From NCBI GenBank assembly GCA_016785225.1, contig JAFBJZ010000375.1, positions 823,501 to 887,500 on the forward strand: a stretch of DNA of 64,000 nucleotides, written 5' to 3'. The translations under genes were made by a program, and so were the position numbers. A model generated the notes under the pieces. That model was not told the origin of the DNA. It worked only from the letters and a program-made list of their open reading frames with translations, and did not search any database. Origin of the DNA: Psettodes erumei. Taxonomy: Eukaryota; Chordata; Actinopteri; Pleuronectiformes; Psettodidae. Shown piece by piece: positions 24,384 to 35,116 of this stretch (its first letter is position 1; each line of letters starts with the position of its first letter).

Positions 24384-27300
24384 TCAGGACCAGCGGACCA
24401 CCACTTGGTCTCCATCCTCGATGGAGTAAAACTGCAGAGTCTTTAGGTCGCTGTCAATCTCAAACTCTGTCCCCTCCATCTAGAAAGAGAAGAACATCAA
24501 ACCACAACATCCACAATCACACACCGCCAAACTGGTTCACATTTTTACACAAGTCCTTGAAAACCACTGCAGCCACCAGGCTGGGTAATATCATGGACTT
24601 GTTTCTAGAACAAAGTGTTAGTTTTCATTACTGTAGTGCAGCGATCTTCAGTCTTTATTTTTTACTAAATACATTTTGAAACAATTGTCCTGCACTGGTT
24701 GATTTTGTGTAAGATTTTTTTAGTAGAAAACATTTCTTCTAAATTGGTCTAAATGTAGTTTTACTGTAAATAACAACTTGTATATTTTTGCACTGAGCAA
24801 CAATTAGATTAAAAAAAATGGAAATATATCAGAGTGGATATTTTACCATCCCTTCACTGAAAGGTGTTTTATTATAATGTAAGTACAGTTGTGTGGTGGG
24901 TATAAGCGTGAATTACCTTGGGGCTGGTGTAAGTTAGTTTCAGATCTGCAGCAGGAACCTTCAGCAGTCTGTACAGGAGTCCCTTCACCTTCTGAACAAC
25001 CATGGTGGCTGCAGAATACACCACAAAATGGTACAGTTACAATATGTGCTGATATCTCTATTTTCAATCTTATATATTAGTAACTTTGATTCATTTCTGT
25101 TTTTTCACCTGGGAGTTTCTTCTCTATTGGCTTCCGTTGAGCATCATCAGGGAACACAAACGTGATCTCTGGTTATGAGAGACAAGGACAAGATCAGCGC
25201 TCAGAAAACATCACGTTACATTTTGTGGTTTTTACTCAAGTGGGAAACAAGAAACCCGCTGGAACCACTGTCATGTTTAATCAGGGAATGTACAATCAGA
25301 AAACCAACAGCAGAAAGGTGGACTAACTTAACAGCTGATTTTTCAGGGCAAACGGCTGCGGCTTCTTCAGCTCTCCTTCCTCTGGAGCGCCGTACTCTGA
25401 AAAACATCATCATCTTGTTATTATGAAGACCATCAGAGCAGATATCTAAAAGGTATTCTGGCATTTTGTTCTCTGGGGAAACTAACTCACCTTATTAATA
25501 CTTAATCTGTAGATAATAGATTACTAAATAAATACCTTGATTTGTTCATTTGTTTTCTTTCATATTTAAACCAATCATTGTTCAGTGTTGCTCAGCTGGT
25601 GAGTCATAGCTCTTTTCTCAGTGCATCTGTTTTATTTTTGCAGGAGCAGCTCATCTGTCTTTTTTAACTGATGCATACCATGTTTGCGGTTGTTTCCTGT
25701 TGCTGCCTCTAAATATCAATGCAGTCACATTTTGCAGGTTTTACTGCTTTAAATCACAGTGACCTGATCATGTGACGTGGGAGTGACCTACTGTCGATGA
25801 GGCTCTGGTAACGAGGGTGCTGACAGGTGAACTGGGCGCTGGGCTGTTCCCGCCCCCCCGCCTGTAGCCACTCCTCTCCAAACATCTTGATGTAGTCGAG
25901 CTCCGCCCCCCTCCTCTCCTCGGGGTTTATCTGATGGAAAAACCATAGCAAGTGGTCAACGCCAACACACACACACAAAAACACACACACATGCAGGCTG
26001 GCCTTACATTGCAGTTGTTGAGGACGTCCAGTTGTCCCAGTTTGGCGATGAGCATCTGATTGGCTGTTTTGGGGTTTCTGTCCCTGCTCACCAGTCTGTT
26101 GCCACGACAGGAAACCTGAACCAAACTAGGAAGTTTCGCCAGCTCGTCCACGACATACCACTGAGAAACAGAAACAGGCATATGAAATGAACTGCCATAC
26201 CTTTGTTTTGAAGTGATTTTCTTTTTATAGTTAACTGAGCCAAATAACGTGGTACTGTACAAATGTTTATCACTTATGGTTAATTCACTTGGAGCAATGC
26301 ATCACTCAAATCAGTGACCTTTACAAACAAACCTTACAGATTACTCCTTACATCATCTGTCAGGTTGTGATGCTTTTCATAAAAATACAAAAACTCAGTA
26401 AAACAAATATTTAACACCTGCACAGGTTTTCTCACTTGGGCTAATGGATGCATATTTAAATGCTGTTTGTGGTTTGGCTTTTTTTATGCCACTGTTGTGT
26501 TTGTACCCCAGCAGGAACACACACTGACCTCGGTGATGTTGTTGTGGTCCAGGTTGAGACTCTTCAGTGCTGGAAACATGGCTGTCTGACATCCTACAGA
26601 GAAAAGATTTGCTAGAATTTGACACCAAAAATATTCAAAACATTTTGTAAAAACTAAATAGTTTGTATGTTATACCAGAAACCAGAAAAGGTTCAGTTTA
26701 CAATATTAACTTGAAGAGCTGTATTATGAGTTTGCATGTGAATATCAAACTGCTGATCTTAATGCGTGACAGTTTTTCATAACTACACCTGGAGACAAAT
26801 GTTGTGGGTTTTTAAACGAAACCTAGTCACTTTCTGTAGAAGACAGTAGAAATATGACATCATGACATCATTAATATGATAATGAGCAACATTTAGTGAC
26901 TTTTCAAGTAGGATGTAGCTAACTTCCATATCTACAGTCTACAGTCTTTTCCCATCTAAACAAACATTAATATTAAAATTGTTAAAATGAGAAAGTTCAC
27001 TTTACCAGGAGCAGCATCATCAAATCGAATGACAGACAGTCCAGTATTAGACAAGTTCAGCTGCTCCAGTCTGCAGTCAAACAACACACAAGAGTTCAGC
27101 TGCTGTTAGCTGCTTCAGAACATAAGTAAAAATCACTCAAACAAATATAGTGATTAAGTTGTACTGCAGTAATTGAGTCCACCATCATGACTGCTCAATT
27201 CAACATTACAATGTCTAATCATTCAGCCCAAACAACAGCTAAGGTTGGAATCAGCTGAGTGTGAACTGTACCTGGGCAGCGCAGATAAACTGAGCACACT

Positions 27301-29830
27301 GTCCTGCACCAATGGATTACCGAGCAGACTGAGAGTCTTCATTGACTGCAGCACTCCCTCTGGCCTTCAAAGGATCAAACATATCAGAGACACAGGGCTT
27401 AGTGTCAAATGCCACGTGAGCAAGGAGACCGACAAACCAGCTACTGGTCTGAACGTCAGGAAAAGGAGGATGAAGGAAACAGGCGTTACCTCTGCAGCTC
27501 CGTGATGTTGTTTTCCTCCACACAGAGATCCTCCAGCTGTGGCCACATGGGGGCGCACTGTAGGATCTGACCACAGACCAGCAGAGAAAGAACAAAGTTT
27601 TTATGGGTAAATCAGTAGGAGATGCCAATATAACGATATGATGGATGATGATTGACAGAAATAAATGCATGAACACAAGATTGCATTGATTTATATTTGG
27701 CAGCCCATAACAATATCAACACTGACCTGCCACGAACTGAGTTCTTTTTTTAACGGCATTTAAAAATGCAACATTGGGAATACTGAGAATATACTTTGTG
27801 TATTAAAATTTAACATATGGGAATTTTAGGAAATTTATATATATGTATATTTTATTATTTATATTCTAAAATCATTTACATTTTCTATTTGAATATCATA
27901 TTTATAACAAACAAAACAATACAACACAATTAAAAATTATAAAAACATATTTAAAATCTTTTCCTGTGACTGTGGTGTGGTATCATGTACAGACTTGTGT
28001 ACCTGTGGCCAGGTGAGGTCGCAGCTGATGAGCGACAGAACTCTGAGGCTGCAGAAAGCCTGGCAGTGAGCTGAGGGGTCAGAGGGCAAATGCAGTCTGT
28101 TGAAGCTAAAAAATAATATAAGGGATGAAACATTCAGTGACAGCAGAGGGAAGCTAATGTTAAAAAACAAATGACACACAATGGTCACCAGAGGATTCTG
28201 TACCTGAGCTGTAAGCCCTCCAGTTTGTCCAGCTGCTGGGTGATGGCGGCCACGTCCTCCCAGCAGGACAGCAGAGTCCTACTTAGGTCCAACCACTGGA
28301 TGTCTGATCGATGCTGTTAAGGTGTCACTGAGCACAAGGACAGTCAAACCAACAAACACAACCTGAAAGATGCAACAGTGTGATTTGCCTTTATAATGCT
28401 TCCCTGTCAAGATGAATGTAAAACAGGGGCTGAAAGAGACTTAAATGTAAGATAAACCCTCAACCAGAAACAAACCAGGAAACAGGTGGTAACTGTGTCA
28501 CAAGCGTGTCCCATTAATGTCACTGTTCACAAATGTCAGCTCAAAGCCTTATGTTATTTTATCAAAAACAAAATGAACTAGCTGACTCTCAGTGGAAAAT
28601 GAAAAGCATTGATTCACATCGCCTCAGTGAAAACATTCAGAAGAATCCTGAATGGCTCTGCAGAAAGATACTGGGTGTTGTTTTCCTGATTTCTCCAACA
28701 TCCCCGGGGCCGTTCACCTCACAGCGATTCAGTATCACTGATGGAAGACTTTCAAGACTACAGAGACAAAAAGAGAAGAGAAGATTATTTTTGCAGAGTT
28801 GACCTATTTCACAATGTTACACTTAAATCTGACAGATGTACGTACATTTCCTTCTGTGTAAAATGCATCTTACCTGCGCTCCTTGGGGCCGTTCCATGTG
28901 AACTTTTGTCTGGAGATAAAGATCTCTTCATTGTACACCTCCTCTGTGTTGATCTGGTACACCTGTTGCACAGCGGTCAGGTAGTCCACTCCAAAGCTCA
29001 CCTTCGCTGGACGGACGAATGAGCCTCCTTTAGCGTATCTGAGAGAGCAGAAAGAAAAGAATCAGGGACAGAATATTTTATTGTTTCAAACATAAAACAG
29101 CTAAAAAGCTTCTTTTCACTGTGGTCTGAGCTCCTGATTGTAATTCTTGAAACTACCACATTTACATCATCAGTCATGAGGCTGCTTTTTCAGTCTAATA
29201 ATCATTTTTTAAATTAAAAGAGAAATTAAGCAGTTTTCATTGTTAATTTTAACACATTGAGTAAACAGAAAATACAGAGGCATTTTGACAGCCGTTGTGA
29301 ATTAGCTAAATTTCATCACATAGCCTCATGTTGCATTAAAGTGAGAAGCTGCTGAGGATTACCTGCATGTAAAATACTGCACTCCTTTATGGCTGCCGTC
29401 ATGTTTGCCTCTGTCGGGGTCGTCCCACTCTACGCCGAGCCACAGCCCTGAACACATACAGACATTTGGTCCGCTTCAGTGTGTGGCCAAAGTTTGGACG
29501 TGGATGGATAGAATGGACAGACTTATATTATTTCTGTATTATTACTGTACATATTCTGTATTATTTCATTTTATTACAACTTCATATATTGGCAACGATA
29601 CACATCATGTCTGAGGATACGTTACTGACTAACGCGGGAACAGGGACCTTGAACTACATCGTCTAATAACCAGTGGATGACGTTTGAAATCTCCACCTGA
29701 CAACCCGGTTCTGACCTTCAGTCGGTGGTACCGGGCCCACGTACCGCACCGTGGCCCGCTCCCCGCCGCAGGAGACCCGCCTGCCCACCGCATTCTCCGG
29801 CACTTCGGGATCCGTCTGGTCAACTCCCAT
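24384..29830 (-). CDS. tbce: Tubulin-specific chaperone E (cofactor E), complete, 520 aa
   Basis: TBCE captures alpha-tubulin and, with cofactors C and D, builds the alpha/beta heterodimer; it also helps dissociate tubulin. Exons in order on the - strand: 29716-29830, 29363-29447, 28874-29038, 28672-28757, 28204-28303, 28003-28105, 27490-27566, 27272-27364, 27006-27070, 26529-26593, 26008-26160, 25792-25930, 25328-25396, 25109-25168, 24917-25008, 24384-24479. They sum to 1563 nt with every junction in frame. An N-terminal CAP-Gly domain (about residues 14-75) contains GLWLGVEWDDPDRGKHDG. Leucine-rich repeats span about 120-380 (LNLSNTGLSVI, LKSLNLDHNNITE), followed by NPEERRGAELDYIK. A C-terminal ubiquitin-like domain (about 437-520) ends VVVRWS. 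An in-frame TAG abuts the ATG, fixing the start. Human TBCE is 527 aa. Divergent from rbm34. Confidence 0.96.
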
Positions 29831-30094
29831 CTAAGCCACCCGACAAACCTAACACAAAAAGACACACAGCCAACACTGGCATCATCTTTAAATACTTTGA
29901 TAGCGGTTAGCTTAGTTACCGAGTAGGTGGGGCAAGATTACAACTAATTTTACGTGTTTTGTATCATTGGAGCCCTCGAAATGACATAAAGGTGAACCAA
30001 AAACTTACCAGAAACGTTTAGAGATGTGGTTTTTAAAGGCGTTTACAGCCGGAAAGCTAACTCACTAACCAAAACATTGCACACCCTTTGTCCG

Positions 30095-30106
30095 GCGGAA
30101 GTGACG
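30095..30106 (+). promoter_or_regulatory. ETS/CRE-like composite site
   Basis: GCGGAAGTGACG combines the GABP/ELK core GGAAGT with a TGACG half site. It lies about 265 bp upstream of tbce ATG and about 410 bp upstream of rbm34 ATG. The match is to the consensus only. Confidence 0.5.
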
Positions 30107-30441
30107 CATTTTAGCGTTGCACTCGTTTCCCACGAAACCTTTCGGAGTGTGAAAAAAATATATAAAATACAATAAAGTGAATGTACGTTTCCTTGTACGT
30201 ACTTTGACTTTAATTCTGCCTGACATACACCGACCTTCTCCTGAAGAGTACCGCACTCAAATCAACAAATCAACGTTAATTTAAGGCAAAATCAAAGGAA
30301 CCTTTGTGTCGCTGCAGCCGTGTTTGCCGTGGGAAATGATCCGCAGCGACACAGCAGTAGTGCTTTCAAAAACGTGAGAACGTGCTGTAACTACCATGGT
30401 ATTGCAGGTAAATTCGTGAACATTTTCGACAATCTGTTTGG

Positions 30442-30466
30442 GTTTTGTTTTGTTTTGTTTTGTTTT
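30442..30466. repeat. (TTTTG)5 simple repeat
   Basis: Perfect pentanucleotide tract just upstream of the rbm34 start codon. Confidence 0.9.
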
Positions 30467-30515
30467 ACATTAAAAGGAACGGACCAGGAATCCGTGTTCT
30501 AGTGACGCGGAGAAA

Positions 30516-33500
30516 ATGAAAAAAGGAACGATGAAGAAGAAAGTTCCCCCCAGGTTTGTTTACACCTTTTTAACTCCCACGTTAACGTGAATGAGGTTAA
30601 GCATTGTTTCTCTTATCACAGATCAGTTTATAACAGTCAGTGTAACAGAGGTGAGCAGCATCAGACCGACCGCAGGTCAGAGTGGCTCATTTATCATAAA
30701 CCACATACAACACAACAGACATTGTTTGAAAATGAAAGCTGGCACATAACTGTCGTCCATTGTCACTTACTGATTTCGCTGAACTGAAACGTTTCAGTGA
30801 ATTGTGTTTTGGGGCCTGTGTGTTTGTTTTATGCTTCATCTATAACGTTGTCATCCTTATTGCCAATCTTGCCCACACTGTAACGTGGTCTGTTGTGTAG
30901 ACACAACATCTACCGCATGCCCGTCCATCCTGAAAGACGGGTCCAGATGGTTTGACCTTTTCCGTTGTTTTTTTTTAAAAAAAAAGGTCTTTTGGGCAGT
31001 TTTTCCTTTAATGAATCTACCCCTAGGAGCAGCTCTGCTCCATCATGCTTTTTTGGCCAGCTCTACCTTCCTCACTTGCCTGTTTCTGTCCTCAGTGGAG
31101 AAGCATCATCAGACCAACAGTCAGCTGACTATGAGGTGGGACAAGTATCGGGGAGTTTGTTCCAGAAGAACCCTGCAGCATCCGGGTCGCTGCTGGATTT
31201 ATTCAGCACCGCCGCACCAGCTGTGTCTCTTCTGTTCCAGCCTGCACCCAAGGTAAATCACACACAAGCATTTCGTTTCACGTTAGCTTTTAGCAAAGAA
31301 ACAGGAGTGGGGACTATTTTCAGTAGCAGATTAATCTACATTAACTTCATGCTCTAGTGTAGTATTTTGGGGCAGCAGGACGACATGTGTGGAACAGAGT
31401 CAAAATGAACTATAGTATTCATGGTAATGAAAGAACATGGCACACTGATGTGTTTTTCTCAAATCTGTGGAGACAATGAGGTTAATGAGAATAATAAAAA
31501 TAGAGTATATTACTTTAACATATCCTGTGTCATTACAGCAGCCTGTTCCGAGGAGCACAGAGGAAAACCAGCAACAGAAGGAAACTCCAGAGGTCAAAGG
31601 TGAACCCAGCCAGAAGAAGAAGAAACCGGCAAAGGAGAAATCAGCAGCCAATCTGAAGCTGGAAAACAGGTGAAAAGTTCAGTCCTTCAGGCGACTGCTG
31701 GATCTTTTTTCTTTTCATCAGTTCATCATTTGATTGATGTTTCAGAAGCAGCTTCAGCCCAGAAACCTTTGGCTGTAACTCTCTCTTCTCATTTGTCTCC
31801 ATCTCTGCTGGTTTCAGGGAGAGCAGTCTTCAAAAGGCAGACGAAGATGAGCAAGGGCAGGAAACATCTGTGAGGAAGAAGAAGAAGGAGAAGAGGAAGG
31901 CGTCGGAGGTGGATGGAGGAAACGATGTGGAGCACTGGGTGCTGAAGAGGCAGAAGCTTAAGGCCAATAAAGAGGCGGAGGCCACAAAGAGTAAGAGGAC
32001 AGTGTTCGTCGGCAACCTGCCTGCTAGCTGCACCAAAAAGGTACTGTTGGGTTTGTGTGTTGCCTGCGACTTTTTAAGCGTTCATGAAAATGATGAGCAA
32101 AAAAAAGATTCAGTGCCATTTGGTTCAGTAATTTTAAGGTTTGTTTTTTATGTTCAAACAATAAGTAAAGGACTGCATGATCAGAATAAAGTAAACTGTG
32201 CCAAGGACAATTTAAAACTCTGAAGCTGTTCATATTGTGTTTCATGAATCCAGATTACTGATGAATATTCTGCATTGAGGGCAGAGCAGAGAGGAAATAA
32301 ATACCTGCTGTTATTTTTCCATCTTTCAGACACTGCGGAGCCTCTTCAGGGATAAAGGATCCATTGAATCTATCCGGTTTCGCTCTGTGGTAAAAACGAA
32401 AATACAACAGCAATAACACAAACATAGTCACAGTGAACATATTTAATAGACAGCTTTGTCCTGTGAGATTAGAAGTTCCAAAAACTGAATCAATAATACT
32501 TTCTCAATGGACTCATGTTGTAGAAAAGAAAAAATACGTTAAAGATTTGTCATTCTCACCTCGGTCATTCATTAAGGTCACTTTTTCTCATTATCACAAT
32601 CAATCAATCAACATGATCTGACTGTTCCCTGCAGGTCAGAGAGGATCCCTCCATGTCCCGCAAAGTGGCAACCATCAAGTAAGTCTCTGTCGATGGATGT
32701 GAACTTTACTATCAATCAACATATTTCCGTTTTGTATAAATAAGCTTTTGTTTTTACTTGACAGACGTAAAATTCATCCCAAGAAGCAAAGCATGAATGC
32801 CTACGTGGTGTTTAAAGATGAGGAGGATGTCGCCAAGGCGTTAGAAAGGTCAGGCACTCGCAGTACACCTGAACGTCGCCGTCATAATGGTGTAGCTGAC
32901 AGTCAACCTCAGCGAGTCACAGTCAGAAAAGCGTCTTTATTTCCGTCTGTTCCGGCAGGAACGGCACAGAGCTCGAGAAAGACTTTCACATCCGAGTGGA
33001 CCGAGTGACCGATAACTCATCAGTAAGTCTTCAACCATCACTGTTGACCAGTCTAAGTTTAAAAACCTGGTGAAATCATCTCTGGTGCACTTGTGTTGCA
33101 GCACGATCACAAACGTTCTGTTTTCCTGGGGAATCTTTCTTATGGTGAGTCTCTCTGGTCCCACGGTTAACTTCAACACAAATTGAAGTGTTTTAACTCA
33201 CAGCGTGTGTGTGTTTTTGCTTTTAGAGATAAGTGAGCTGGCGTTACGACGGCATTTTGAGGAGTGTGGTACAGTGGAGGCGGTGAGACTGGTGCGCGAC
33301 CAGAACTCTGGACTGGGGAAAGGATTCGGCTACATCCTGTTTGAAGTACGATGAGTTGAACGCTGCTTTTCTCTTAAGCCTGTGATTTTGAGGAGCTGGT
33401 ATCATTAATTTTATTATTGATATTGATGTGTTTAATGAATGTAATATTCATTTCTATACAAATACATCTTGACAATCATTTTTTTTACCTGTTTGTGTCT

Positions 33501-33885
33501 TCTGTCACAGAGCGCCGACTCAGTCCAGCTGGCGCTAGAAAAGGACGGCTCAAAGCTGGAGGGCAGGTCCATCCGGGTGAAGAGGTCAGTGAAGAAAGAC
33601 AAGCAGAAGAGTAAAACCAACAGCAGAGGAACCGCGGGGGGGACCAGCAAAGGTCCTGCCAAGCACCCCGCCAAGGGACCAGCCAAGGGCCCAACAGAGG
33701 GTCCTCTGAGGGGCTCCGGGCAGCACAGAGGAGCTGGTCGGGGAGGCTTCAGATCTCCAAAGAAATTCACTGGAAACCAGCAGAGGTCGACCTCCTTTAA
33801 AGGGGAGATGGTGGATCCAAACAAAAAGACTAAAAAGAAAGGTCTGAAGAGGAAACTGAAACCAAAAAAGACTGTTCATATCTGA
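30516..33885 (+). CDS. rbm34: RNA-binding motif protein 34, complete, 445 aa
   Basis: RBM34 is a nucleolar two-RRM protein, related to yeast Nop12, linked to large-subunit rRNA maturation. Exons: 30516-30553, 31096-31252, 31539-31669, 31818-32040, 32330-32389, 32635-32678, 32765-32848, 32959-33022, 33102-33144, 33227-33345, 33511-33885. They sum to 1338 nt and every junction is in frame. The N-terminal half is low complexity and Lys/Glu rich, with DYEVGQVSGSLF near residue 50 matching human DYRLGQVASSLF. RRM1 (about 170-264) has TVFVGNL (RNP2) and NAYVVFKD (RNP1). RRM2 (about 273-345) has SVFLGNL and KGFGYILF. The basic tail carries GPAK repeats and ends TVHI. An in-frame stop at 30471-30473 makes the ATG at 30516 the first possible start, with A at -3. 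Human RBM34 is 430 aa. Convergent with tomm20. Confidence 0.95.
33640..33710 (+). repeat. rbm34: rbm34 in-frame GPAK coding repeat
   Basis: Near residues 368-386 the last exon encodes three close repeats of K-G/H-P-A-K followed by GPTEGP, from a short tandem DNA repeat with AAGGGACCAGCC-like units. It sits in the disordered basic tail after RRM2, where length change is unlikely to disturb folding. Confidence 0.8.
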
Positions 33886-35116
33886 TGTCTGATCAGCAAA
33901 GAAGAAGAAAAGCATGTGAGGACTCTCACTGGCTCTTCCAGCTTTTGTTGTTCAAGTCACTCACTGTCAGGGACAACAGCAGCTGATTCCACGCAGCAGG
34001 TTTAATCAGCTATCTGTAAAATCAGTCCACAGCTGGGTGTTATGGAGGCTTTTTGATCACTCTGTAAATGTGGGTCAACAGAGCTGCTGTCCAGACCACT
34101 GAGAGTCACTTCATCCAGTTACATCCTGCAAGTTTAAGTTCTCTTCTGCAACAGGTGAACAAAAAAACTAACCACGCGACTCACCTCTTTAACACAGGCT
34201 AATGAAATCATTTGTAACTGTTACCTTGTTGTGTCAGATCAAATACTCTGGTGATCCTGTTCATTTGTCGCACAAAAATTGTATTCTTTAAAACCTGTAA
34301 ATCTGATTTCTAAATGAAAAAATCATAAATCTGTTTTGAACCCAGTAGTTGATTCAACTCTATTAAACATCTACAGCAAAATGACTGAACCTGACGGATC
34401 CAAATGTGGTTGATCAGAACTGGAGAGCATTTGGATCTAAAGCCCCTACAAATTCATAAACGGCAGATTAGATCACTGGACAGTCCACGTATAGATTTCT
34501 CCTGACATCAAACCCAAAAGACATGACTTCATAGTTTGTTGATTTTTTTTAATTATGTTTCCTAAAGAGGGCCCGTCCTCTTTAACATGAAGAAATCACT
34601 TGATCACTTTTTAAAAAGTGTTTGAGTCTAGACTGAAAAGAAAGATGATGAAGCAATAAATAAGCATCCGAGCAGACAGAAGATGATTCAATCTGTAACT
34701 TCCTACTATTGACATAACAACCATGACGGCGGCTGGTACGAACACGTCGGACAGTGTAAACCTGGTACAGTGTATGATGCTGTCAGAATGTGGGTTACAC
34801 CACGGTGAAGGGAGGAGCTGATTAAGGTCCAGTTCGTGAGCACATACCTAATGTTGGTGGCATGTGGACGAGCTTGTATGTATTTCTCTGGGCTTCGTGA
34901 TAGAGATATTTTAAATACCCCAAAAACGGGTAATTTAAGTTAAAAAAAACACAAACACTACTGTCGTGGATAAACCAGGAATAAAAAACTAGTTCCCTTT
35001 AGGTCGCCTTGGTGGGAAATGATGGACGTCGGCCAGAGTGATGGAGGCCGAGGCGTTGGCAGGTTCTGATGGAAGGAGGTCCAAACGAGGGGGGTGGTTT
35101 CCTCTCGGTCCTCTCC
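33886..35116. other. rbm34/tomm20 convergent 3' spacer
   Basis: A 1.2-kb stretch between convergent stop codons, with no exon seen. An AATAAA at about 34655 on the + strand could end rbm34. On the - strand only a weak ATTAAA (about 34000) is seen for tomm20, which would make the two 3' UTRs overlap. No repeats are recognised. Confidence 0.5.

Larger units (their letters stand above)
29831..30515. promoter_or_regulatory. Bidirectional tbce/rbm34 promoter region
   Basis: The two start codons are divergent and 685 bp apart, so this interval must hold both 5' UTRs and core promoters. It contains GCGGAAGTGACG at 30095-30106, an overlapping ETS (GGAAGT) and CRE-like (TGACG) site typical of housekeeping divergent promoters. 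Also seen are a perfect 11-bp inverted repeat (30305-30315 with 30343-30353) and a (TTTTG)n tract at 30442-30466. A GCAG|GTAAAT at about 30409 could be the donor of a non-coding rbm34 exon. Promoter activity is inferred. Confidence 0.65.
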
